Below are positions 54,891 through 64,000 of a DNA stretch of 64,000 nucleotides, piece after piece; position 1 is the first letter of the stretch, and each line of letters starts with the position of its first letter. The position numbers and the translations under genes were made by a program. A model generated the notes under the pieces. That model searched no databases and was not told the DNA's origin. It saw only the letters and a program-made list of their open reading frames with translations. Source of the DNA: Scatophagus argus. Its lineage: Eukaryota; Chordata; Actinopteri; Scatophagidae. Location: contig NC_058511.1 in the NCBI RefSeq assembly GCF_020382885.2, positions 16,482,504-16,546,503 on the forward strand, read 5' to 3'.

Positions 54891-55189
54891 TTTAAGAAAA
54901 GCTTCCAGTCAAAACTGTAAAAATAAAAGCCTAGTGAACTAATTAACCGAAACGCCTGATTTCGTATTTAACTATGAACAGATGACAAAGCTCCTTTTGA
55001 AAAGGAAAACACTGGAGCAAGACCCAGCAGAAAACACACTATTGTTTAAGTATATTAGACATGTAGTGAGGTAGGGACTCAAGCATTATACAAATTGTAT
55101 TTTTAACTTCATGATTTAGATTTCTCTTATAATGATTTGTGCGCAGTAGTTAAAAATAACGAACATTTATTGCTGTACTCTGAGGTCCT

Positions 55190-55560
55190 TCAAAAGAAGT
55201 CGCCTAACTCAAAATTAAGTACTTTTCTGTAGTATTTACATTGTGCTACTTTATAAATTTCTTCCACTTCCACTCTTCAGAGGTAGTTTACATATTCTAT
55301 TTTTCACTCATCCACATTTATTATAAAGTAGTTTAAATAAATTCCACCTTAACCAGCTACAACAGTAAAACGGTACTTGCACTGATGCATCATGTACAGC
55401 CTGGAGTGAAATAGGGGGCATTTTTCTTGCATAAAAAGCTTTCGCTTTGATGCTTTAATTACATTTTTTTCTGATAAACTCAAAAGCACAATTTGAAATG
55501 AGGTACTTTTAATAGTAACTTTCAGTGTTGTACTATCACTGTTACAGAGAATTCTCCCAC
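55190..55560. repeat. Degraded teleost repeat of the ACTTGAGTAAA class, upstream of fzd3
   Basis: Segments such as TTAAGTACTTTTCTGTAGTA, TGCTACTTTATAAATTTCTTC and CCACTTCCACTCTTCAGAGG occur in the reverse order and orientation of the abundant fish repeat. Lies between fzd3 and fbxo16. Confidence 0.5.
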
Positions 55561-56074
55561 TGATCATAAGTGTGAAAAATATCAGACGAATATAAATCCC
55601 AATGACAATTGTGTTTTATTTCTTTTTGATACATAGCAAAAACAAATGTTATACGTTGTCTGAATGTCACTCAAAAACATTTTTTGCCATGCCAGAGTTT
55701 ACCATATTATTTTGAAGGACCTTTGGCTGATTTCCGGTCGTGCTCAATCTGTGTATGTTTAACTTGACTCTCTTCTTCTTCACAGCAGGTTTTCTGTCTC
55801 CGGTGCGCGCGACCGCCCATCCGAGTGCGAGCAGGCTTTCTGCTTTTCATTGAAAAACTTCTCTGACTGGTGGGACAGCGGGGCGACTACAAAATGTCTG
55901 TTAATTAGGCCTACAGCAGCGGTTTTAATTTCAATGAAACTACAGACAATATTCCAAGAAAAAGAGCCAACGCCTACGTTATTTACTCAAGTCAATTTAT
56001 TAAGCGTAACACACATACCACATCTAGTATTCTTGCTACAACAACACGGCCTACTAGCCTACAACAACAAATAC

Positions 56075-56368
56075 TAATAATTACTTTTAAAAATATAAAT
56101 ACATACACTATAAAAACAAAAGTAGACAAACAGACAAACCTCTTTATGGGGCAGTTTTTCAGGCATTGGGCTTGTTCCCTTACTTCCAGTGAAAGCAAAT
56201 CTTAGTGTCTCAGCTCAAGACATTTTGGACAATGCTATGCTTCCAGCTTTGTGGCAACAGTTTGGGGAAGGTCCTTTTCTATTCCAGCATGACTGAGGCC
56301 CAGTGCACAAAGCAAAGTCCATAAAGACATGGCTGGACGAGTTTGGTGTGGAAGAACTCGACTGTCTG

Positions 56369-56370
<2 letters not shown>
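56075..56370 (+). mobile_element. Second Tc1-like element fragment, same family as 8842-9274
   Basis: It shares long near-identical segments with the cdc42bpa-intron copy, for example GTGGCAACAGTTTGGGGAAG and CTTTTCTATTCCAGCATGAC. The stretch covers TGGAYGAR-TTTGGTGTGG-type sequence and stops after GAAGAACTCGACTG, where a (TA)n(TG)n microsatellite begins. The transposase frame is broken and the 3' end is missing. It lies in the fzd3-fbxo16 intergenic region. Confidence 0.8.

Positions 56371-56410
<40 letters not shown>
56369..56410. repeat. Compound (TA)n(TG)n microsatellite
   Basis: Six TA units then about 14 TG units, at the broken 3' edge of the Tc1-like fragment. Confidence 0.95.
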
Positions 56411-56413
<3 letters not shown>

Positions 56414-56756
56414 CATTAGTTTTTTAAATAAGTTATCAACAATTCATAAGAAACAATATTTTATAAAATATTCTAAATTTTCTCAGAACATGTTCTGAAG
56501 TATACGTGCAGGAAACTGAATTTTTCGTCACATCAGTGCAGCAGTAGCAGATGGTCTTTGAAACAGTTACAATGTCAGGCCTTCTGCACGGCATTTGTCA
56601 TCATTAGAGCCACTGACGTCTGCTCACTGCACACACTCGACTGTGGTTTGCTTTGCAGCACCCCCTCTGTGTGTGACAGGCTGCGACATTCAGTCCATGT
56701 AAGGAGAGTACACTCGCTGTCGCTATGGAAACAAGTAAACCGTGCACAGGGAAATG

Positions 56757-56780
56757 AGAAGAAGAAGAAGAAGAAGAAGA
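56757..56780. repeat. (AAG)n trinucleotide tract
   Basis: About eight AAG units upstream of fbxo16. Reading frames across it are repeat artefacts. Confidence 0.9.
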
Positions 56781-56799
56781 GTTGGGTGTACAGACACAA

Positions 56800-57209
56800 A
56801 GGCCATAAGGAGTTTGCATGTAGAGCTACAGTGTGTTTAGGAGCTGGATTTATTTCCTCCTGCCAGAAGAGGAAAACTGATGGTGAGTTAAAAACCAGAG
56901 GAGTGTGTTGCACATTTGTGAACTCTCATAACACTGCAGCCTTAACTTTGGAAGTGTTTTCCTGACTCCACACAGAATTAAAGGTGGAGAGTTCAAAATT
57001 ACCATTTGCATTATCTCTAAGAGTTTATCGATCTTAAGTGAGACAAAAGCTGGTGTATGTAACTTAATGTGTTAGAAGGAGGCTAAACGATGGCTCAGGC
57101 GGATCCTGTAAAGCGACACAGCTCTGATATGAACAATCATGGAAACAATGAGACAAGACCGTATAAATATTTTGTTCTGTGTATTTTAATATATCGCTTT
57201 TTCTCAAAG
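56800..57209 (+). promoter_or_regulatory. fbxo16: Probable fbxo16 5' UTR / upstream region
   Basis: The AG acceptor abutting the ATG implies an upstream non-coding exon. A candidate donor is ACTGATG/gtgagt at 56881/56882. Exon start and promoter were not resolved. An in-frame ATG at 57090 exists but its extra 40 residues do not resemble the family. Confidence 0.35.
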
Positions 57210-60200
57210 ATGCCACTTGCACCGAGGTCACCTGCAAGCTGTGCTAAGATGCAGACCACACTGAGTGCTTGGACTCCTCTGAACCACCCACTGTCCAACA
57301 GCAAGGTCACACCAGCTCATCTAAACTTTATTATCAGCCAGATATATGTTAATAAAAGTCAGAATACAGGTTTTATTTTGTGAGTGGTGGAAAAGGTGCT
57401 CAGTGCAGTAAAATAGCATATGACATTATTAGATTTTTAATACTGCATCAGTATGTAAGAAGCATTTTACTGGCGCTAGTTTTACCCACTTTGTATAAAA
57501 TTAGCCAGTTTAGTCAAATGGTTCCCAACCAAGGAGTCGGACCGCCTCAGAACTCTGCTACACAAATTTGTCTTTAGACTTTACTCTCATTTGTATGTTT
57601 TTTGGCCCCCAATAACATTAATCAATACATTAAAGGGGAAGCATTTCTTTGTGAGCCACTCATTTAATGTTTAAAATGTAAAATGCATTTTATTTTATAA
57701 ACTTATATGTGGTATGATTTTCATGCACAACTTTGATTTGGATGGTCACTAACCTCGATCACCTTTAGCTAACCAGCTGCTGGATAAAGATGGTGAGAGC
57801 AAAAAGTACAGCATCACAGTGACAATCAATGGAGTTACTCAAGTAATGTAGAAATACCTCAGAATTATACTTAAGCACAGCACTAACTGTAGTAGTAGAG
57901 CACAGCTTGAGATATATTCATGCACATCTACTTGTGAAACTTCCATATCCCATTTTGCAGATGTTGTAAATCTGATAAAAGCTTTCCTCTCTGCTCAGTT
58001 CCGAAGCCAGCAGAGCACACTGAAGTCTTAGTAGTTTAGTCATCCAGCCTGTTACACATCAGTGACTGTTACTCCTGACTGCAGTTTGATGCGATTACCG
58101 ACCTTTTTCACTGCTCTCTTCAGGTGTTTGAGGAGAGGCGGATCCTTCTGGCAAAGTGGGTAAGTTGGGAGCAGATGAATAGAGACACACTAAATGCACT
58201 GATGGTTCTTTACTGTCCAACGAGCTCAGTGTGAGCTCTAACAAGTGCCTGCACTCATTAATGATTGCAGTTTGCGCTCTGTGGACTCCATTTTCAGTCT
58301 CTCAGTGAAACAGTGCATGTGGAACAGTTCTGTTCTTTCATGTCTTTGTCAGTTTGACAGGTGGACCGACAGCCAGAGGAGGACGGTGCTGCAGGACTTG
58401 GTGCTGAGCTGCTCGTCCCAGCAGCTGATGTTCCTGAGCTGCGGCGTGAGCAGACGGCTCCCCCTGCAGGCCGCAGACTTCACCTGCCTGCTGCCCAGAG
58501 CCCTCTGCCTTTACCTCTTCTCCTTCCTGGATCCACGCAGCCTCTGTCGATGTGCACAGGTACACACACCCACCATAATACATATATGTTTTTAACCAAA
58601 CGACTATTGCTGAGTCAGCTCACTCTGGGCGTTTATTTATCCTTTGAGGGCAGGTGAGCTGGCACTGGAAGAGCATAGTGGAACTGGACCAGCTGTGGAT
58701 GCCAAAATGTCTGAGGTTTGGCTGGTGCATCAGCTCGTCCCCAACACCCTTTGAGCAGGGCATCTGGAAGAGACACTACATCCAGACTGTGCAGGAGCTG
58801 CGACTCACCTCGGTGCAGGTCTGGAGGTCACATCCAGTACTTGTTATGTTAGCTCAGTGGTCTAACAGGATTCAGTTCTGTTGATTTTTGTCTGAAATAT
58901 CCAGTACTATAGCTCAGAACAAAATGCAATGCACAAAAAACTGATCTTATAGGGTAACGTGGTGATGTGTCAGCTATGAAACATTTCTGTTCTATTGTCT
59001 ACTGTCCTCCTCCAGTCCGCCTCGTCCCAGCAGCAGCTCGTGGTTCCAAATGCATCAGCCATCAGCAGCAGACATGAAGATGTGTCAGAAGTGGCCTTCG
59101 GGGAGCGTCGTCCAGCATCCAGCACCCTGCCACTTGGAATAATCTCCAGGAAGAAGCAGCAGACTGCACCGCAACCATGGAGAGCTTCAGACAGAAGTCC
59201 TAAAGACACGTTACGCTTCAACTACTTGGACAACCTGGAGCCCACTGAAGAGGCCCTAAAAGGGTAAGACGGCAGGGGACAAGAGGAAGAATGGACAGTT
59301 TTCAAACAGGCGAAAATGAAATAAATAATAAATCTATTACGTTAAGCAGAAATCAACGTAGCATCACTGAACTTCATCATGTTATTAATAGCAATTAATT
59401 AGGAGCACATAGGAACATTAGATTAGTCTGACACGGTTATTTCCCAAACTGAATTTAGATATTCAGACACAGAGCTCAGTCTGTAGTTTATATGTTAATA
59501 TGTGAGTCTTGTAAAACCTCAAGTGATTGAAATACTGAACGATTCAGTATGATTAAAAAGAAAAGGACAGTTTTGAGAATTGGTGACACCAAAATGGTTA
59601 CTGTTGTACACTTCGCACAAGCATCGTCATCACAGGTTTAAAAGAAAGGAGGGGAGAAAAACTGGAATGTGGCATTGGCGAGCCTGCAAAGGGATGCCAT
59701 GTGTCACGTTCTCACACAGGGAATGAACCGACACAAGTGAAACAGATTTCTCTTCGTCAGTAATTCTGACTCTAATTGCGTCAAAAGCCCCACAAACCGT
59801 GTTTAAACTGTCTCTCTGCAGGAAGATGAAGATCCGAGCCTCCACCTGCTGCAGTGACTCGTGGAAACCAGACGACGGCAGCGGGAAAACGCTGTCTGAG
59901 GCGCGTTACAAGCTGCGCAAAGCCAAATCGCTGGTAAATCACGCTCCATTCATCATCACTGCCATAAGCCCACTGTGACTGTGACCTTGTCTGAATCACA
60001 GGGAGATGATAAACATGGAGGACTCTCTGGAGACTGTGCAACCAGCGGGCATCATGTATTATGGAGCAGCGTTTACACACACACAAAAAAAAGCGTGATA
60101 ATGATGAGCTGCTGGGAGAGGGAGGTGATGGGAGGGAGGGAGGGGGGCAAATTATGCTGATGATGGGGTTTAAGGGGGAGGGGGCTAGAAAGGGTGAGAT

Positions 60201-60900
60201 AGAGGACACTGAGGCATTTAATATTCAGACTATTTATTTTAGTGTCTGGATACATGATGTACTATAATGTAATCCCCTTGTTGTTGGATTTACTATATTT
60301 TTATTTTTCTAAACATCTAATTGTCAAGTAGGGGTGTAGGAAAATACTGACGTGAGTATAACAATATTTTGCTCTGTGTTACAAAAACACTACTGATTTT
60401 TAGTCAGTAGTGTTGCAAATTTGACTCTTCTCCAATAACATCAGCTGAGACAGGAAGTAAGCACATATTGCTCGTGTAAACACAAAGAGCACAAGCCTAT
60501 GAAACAGCATATCACCTTCCAGTAGCACAGCATATTGAATCATAACCCCTGTATCGTGATATGCATCATATTGCCACAGTGTTATCGCGAGAACCCCTCT
60601 TCTTTGGTCTTTCTCCTCCTTCAGATGCTCCTCAGCTCTAACTGCAGACCCCAACGTCATCCTCCTCCTGCTGCTCATCATCACCAAGAGGCACAAATTC
60701 ATGACCACCACGTCACCATGGAGACTGCTAACAGCGTGCTGCGCGTGGCCAAGTGGAACGCCGGGGTCCGTCCGGGGCCGGTGAAGTCGCCGGTTCCCCA
60801 GCTGAGTGTGGAAGCGCTCAGGGCGTCCCGGCGCTCACACCGGAGCGCTCCCAGTAAGTACTCCCAGCTCCTCCACTCCTCTGGGCTGAATATGATGTAA
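57210..60900 (+). CDS. fbxo16: F-box only protein 16
   Basis: Coding exons 57210-57305, 58124-58159, 58353-58559, 58654-58812 (or -58818), 59016-59263, 59822-59933 and 60625-60900 (stop TAA). They join in phase to about 377-379 aa; human FBXO16 is nearer 290. The start ATG at 57210 follows a CTTTTTCTCAAAG acceptor directly and gives MPLAPRSPASCAKMQTTLSA with WTPLNHPLSN, close to the mammalian N-terminus. Then comes VFEERRILLAKWFDRWTDSQ. The F-box is LPRALCLYLFSFLDPRSL to VELDQLWM (about residues 91-135). SPTPFEQGIWKRHYIQ and LRFNYLDN are further family landmarks. F-box proteins bind SKP1 and recruit substrates to SCF ubiquitin ligases. The last exon is longer and less conserved; see findings. 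Confidence 0.93.
57378..57900. repeat. Mixed transposon debris in fbxo16 first coding intron
   Basis: 57378-57500 (GAGTGGTGGAAAAGG...) and 57800-57900 (GTTACTCAAGTAATGTAG) resemble the ACTTGAGTAAA-class fish repeat. ATGGTTCCCAACCAAGG near 57519 resembles the terminus of the hAT-type element at 20056, but no partner end was found. Confidence 0.45.
58353..58812 (+). CDS. fbxo16: fbxo16 F-box core exons
   Basis: Exon 58353-58559 encodes FDRWTDSQRRTVLQDLVLSC and LPRALCLYLFSFLDPRSLCR. Exon 58654-58812 encodes VSWHWKSIVELDQLWMPK, CLRFGWCISSSPTPFEQG and IWKRHYIQTVQELRLTS. The F-box is split between these two exons at CAQ/VSWHW. The second exon's donor is ambiguous: TCG/gtgcag (end 58812) or, six bases on, CAG/gtctgg (end 58818), both in frame. 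Confidence 0.92.
60328..60595. repeat. Degraded interspersed repeat with CTGTATCGTGATATGCATCA
   Basis: AGGGGTGTAGGAAAATAC at the left and a GTATCGTGATATGCATCATA segment at the right resemble a common fish repeat whose ends read GGGGTGTAACGATA and GTATCGTGATACGTATCG (recalled). Lies in the last fbxo16 intron. Confidence 0.5.
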
Positions 60901-62215
60901 CCACACAGCAAGAAATGGATTCAGCACTAATTATCAGTTTAAAATGACTGATTCTGCAGTAAAGTCGCAGACTGTGTGCAGTTTGTGACCCTATTAGAAA
61001 TGTTTTATCTCTTGTTTCAAAGTCCTTGAGGGGGGAGCAAAATTGTTGATTCTTGACATTAAAGTTAAAGCAAAACATTAGAAGTGATTGTACTCTGCCT
61101 AATTAATGGGATATCTATTTGAAAAGATGGAGCTAAGGGACATTTTGACATCATAGCAGAAGAAAGTCCAGGTGAAGCCAGTGACGATAGTGTTTTTGGT
61201 GACACCTCTGCTTACCCTGTCCTGTCAAGTGTTTGACATGAAAAGGCCAATTGTCTTTTAAATACATGAACAGAAAGTGCAATTCAAAATGTTTGCTAAT
61301 GACGGTTTTATATATATGACATCTTTTTCCAAGCAAAAAATGTGTTTTATTTCTTGAGTGATTATTTTCTTGAACTGTTGAATTGAAGTATATAAGAACT
61401 GAAGTATAGCTGGCCTACATTATTAATTATTTAATTCACTCAATCCCCATAATTACTGTGGTAGGAAATTGTTTTTGCGGTCTCAAAAGTTATGCTGAAT
61501 GCTGCATCGACAAAGAGGAGCAGTGGCTTCATGCTCAAACCGTCCCATGGAAATATAATGTGGATCATAAGAGACACATTTCAAGGAGGAGGTGAGCCAT
61601 AGCTTAAAGGATAAGTACACCCCAAAAAAAAAAGAAAAAGAAACAACCTGTTGAAACATCGACCAATCAGATGTTACACACTCACTGAAAAATGTTCACT
61701 TACATTTTTTTCGACAATTTGATACCTAAAACAAAAACTTAGTGAGACTGAGTGATGACTGCATTAAAGCCAAAGTAGCACTTTTTAAAAATTAATTAAT
61801 TGGCAATCTGAAAAAAAAAAAAAAAAACAAGGCCGGTCTATCCCTAGTAAAACATGCCCACATCGCTGAAGTGAATATTTTCTGTCAATCCCAGGTACAC
61901 CACTGTTTGACACCTGGACTGTGCCTGCTTCACATGGGTGAGATGTGGAGTGAAGCACATGGCCCACATGAGGAAGCCAGCAGAACCCTTTATACTGTAT
62001 TTTGCATGTTATTGTGCAGACATGGCAACGGATTGAGATAAGAAGAAGAAACAACAATCATGATGAAAATTTTAGACATAAAAAGTCCCAGGAAGGATAA
62101 AATGACCACAGAAATATATTTTCTTAGGAGACAGTATTTTGCATGTTCTATTAGTATGAGTGCATATTTAATATTTTAGTCGTTCTGGTCAATAAAGATA
62201 TCCAACATTTAAAAA
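60901..62215 (+). other. fbxo16: Probable fbxo16 3' UTR
   Basis: No coding exon recognised after the TAA at 60898-60900. Possible poly(A) signals are ATTAAA at 61058-61063 and AATAAA at 62191-62196; the latter would give a 1.3-kb 3' UTR. Which is used is unknown. Confidence 0.45.
62191..62196 (+). terminator. Poly(A) signal AATAAA, possible fbxo16 3' end
   Basis: Canonical hexamer in GTCAATAAAGATATCC. An upstream ATTAAA at 61058-61063 is an alternative. Confidence 0.4.
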
Positions 62216-64000
62216 TAATAGTGCTTGTTTTTAATAACTGTTTATTTATTTTTTTGAAACACACACAGGAGTTTCAACCACTAGCAATGTTTTGATGAGT
62301 TGGTTTTAATTTTATCTCGTGTCCCTAAACAATCCTGCCAGTAGAAATAGCAAAATGCCCGCAAAAGGCAGTGACACTGAACATAAACATTAAAAACAAT
62401 ATAAACTCACTCTGTTTTGAAGAAAACTCCACAGGGTGCCTTTAACTTTTGGCTGAAGCTTGTACATACTGTGTAGCACTGTAAATAAGAAAACCAAAAA
62501 AAGTATACATCTGTTTAAGAAATGTACCACCTTTATTATCCAATCCACACATCCCATTCAATATGCAATACAAAGCCAGAACAATTTATATAAACAGTGA
62601 CGCTGAACTCCAAAAACATTAAACAATAACTGTCACTTTGAGACAAAAAGAACAAACTGATTTAGCCTCAGCATTCAAAACAACAAAACACACAGTAGCA
62701 TATCTTGGGCAACGAGGGAAGCTTTGTGTGCATCAATCATGACGGATGATGGGATTTTCTTTTTAAAAAAAAGTCTCTCAAGTCAAATATGAAATATCTG
62801 CATCATACACACACCTCGTCCACATACAGTTTTCACTCACTGCATATAAAAAAAACATTGCATTCAAAGTATGGCTCTCACACACGTATATATTACCAAA
62901 TACAAGAGGATAAAAAAAAAAAAAATAAACAAAAAAAAAGTGACTTAATGATAAATACCTGATGTTAATTTAAAGTTAATTTATGGGTTAATGTGTATGC
63001 TTCATTACATGCAGTATATGGCTTATGGATGAAATAAAGGTAATTCGACAGAATTGGACCCAATTTCCCCTAGGGATCAATAAAGTATTTCGGATTCTGA
63101 ATATTGTCTTTATGGGTTTCACAGGTTAAGTCTCTTTTTTTTTTTCTTTCTCCGTGATAACCACAGACAGGAGTGGTGATGAGGCCAAGTCATGCAGTTA
63201 TTATAATAATAGATTAGATGGCAAAATTTAAGAAATCTCCTCAATTCCTTGATAAAAATGAGCCACAATTTAACTAAAAATAGCTTCGCAGCAGTCACAG
63301 ATGATCAGATTGTCCGACTTTGTTAGCTTGTTAAGAGCGGCTGTTGCACGCTGAGGAAGTGAACTATCAGGAACATCCACAGCGTTACGTTAGCAGAACG
63401 AGGGACGATGACTCTCATGTCAGCAGACAAACTTCAGGCAAAAATCTGAAGTGTGAAAACTGTTAGCTGAGCATCTGAAATGATCCTGGGTGTAGTTTGA
63501 AACTCAAATGTGCTTTTGTCAATCACTATCAAAATTCATATTTGCAAAATGGAGTCGATCTCGTCAGATGAGACAAGGTGAATCTGTTTAAATCCAGAGG
63601 GTTAAACAGTGTTTCCTTTTTTAAAGACTGGAAACCTTTACAGAAAGAGGTTTTTTTTTAAAAAAATCATAAAAAAAAACATGTTCAGTTCATTTATTTA
63701 GATATTCATTTATTCTGAATTAGACGAAAAAGATTGTTTGGTCTTCCTTTTAGAGAAATCCATTTTCTGTTAAATACAAAAACCACAAAAAAGTCACTTA
63801 TGGCAAAACCCGCAACTATCATTCAGAGCATCGCCACAAAACAATTAAATCAAACATTTGGTGGGTTGATTTTGTGTTTCATTTCATCACAGCCTTTTCA
63901 ATAAGCAAAGCACACTTTGACATAGTGGATCTCACTGGACGTGCAAAGTTTTACGTTCACAGTGGGTTTGTTTTAATAGCCGCACAAGGTTGGAGTCTGA
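62216..64000. other. AT-rich non-coding end of window
   Basis: No coding exon was recognised on either strand. A minus-strand AATAAA at 62537-62532 (plus strand TTTATT) followed by 1.4 kb of stop-rich AT-rich sequence could be the 3' UTR of a gene transcribed towards fbxo16; this is a weak inference. A LINE 3' tail lies at 63051-63102. Confidence 0.35.
63051..63102 (+). mobile_element. 3' tail of an L2/CR1-type LINE or a SINE derived from it
   Basis: Reads GAATTGGACCCAATTTCCCC, then AGGGATCAATAAAGTATTTC and GGATTCTGAAT. The CAATTTCCCC-GGGATCAATAAAGTATTT pattern is the familiar 3' end of many fish L2-clade elements. Only the tail is recognisable. Confidence 0.7.

Noticed and set aside
57090..57209. 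Upstream in-frame ATG for fbxo16
   Set aside because: The added 40 residues do not resemble the family, and a pyrimidine tract with AG directly precedes the ATG at 57210.

Overview
The window is vertebrate nuclear DNA, most likely from a teleost fish. Exons are short and bounded by GT/AG introns. Non-coding DNA carries many (CA)n and (GA)n microsatellites, Tc1-like and hAT-like transposon remnants, and an L1-type LINE remnant. The three proteins read as clear orthologues of vertebrate genes. I see no bacterial, plasmid, phage or CRISPR content.

Layout. (1) 1-34,345, plus strand: the 3' part of cdc42bpa (MRCK-alpha, a Cdc42-binding myotonic-dystrophy-kinase-related kinase). The first 7.2 kb is intron; 38 recognisable coding exons follow, from the catalytic DIKPDN motif at 7,224 to the stop at 31,141. 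Encoded in order are: rest of the kinase domain, AGC C-tail, long coiled coil, a variable linker of small in-frame exons, C1, PH, CNH (citron homology), CRIB and a Ser-rich tail. The 3' UTR runs to a poly(A) signal at 34,321. (2) 34,400-54,890, minus strand: a complete fzd3 (Frizzled-3 Wnt/planar-polarity receptor), with eight coding exons (692 aa predicted) and an inferred non-coding first exon. (3) About 56,900-62,200, plus strand: fbxo16 (F-box protein), seven coding exons, head-to-head with fzd3. (4) 62,200-64,000: no coding exon recognised; a LINE 3' tail and perhaps the 3' UTR of a minus-strand gene.

From memory, FZD3 and FBXO16 are also divergent neighbours in human (8p21), while human CDC42BPA lies on chromosome 1. 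The fzd3-fbxo16 pair therefore looks ancestral, and the tail-to-tail junction with cdc42bpa looks like a fish-lineage arrangement. Frizzled-3 (planar polarity, axon guidance) and MRCK (Cdc42-driven actomyosin control) both act in cell polarity, but they are convergently transcribed and nothing here shows co-regulation.

No wholly new system was found. The best second-look items are: candidate unannotated in-frame cassette exons in cdc42bpa (19,375-19,422; 29,509-29,583; weaker 28,819-28,926); the nearly abutting 3' ends of cdc42bpa and fzd3; a hAT-type MITE with 8-bp target duplication beside the cdc42bpa variable exons; two copies of an internally deleted Tc1-like element; an L1 ORF2 remnant with a readable zinc-knuckle; a large purine/pyrimidine tract in fzd3 intron 1; and a possible C-terminal extension or alternative 3' splice in fbxo16. 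Exon boundaries were read by eye from splice sites, phase and family similarity; no alignment was run.
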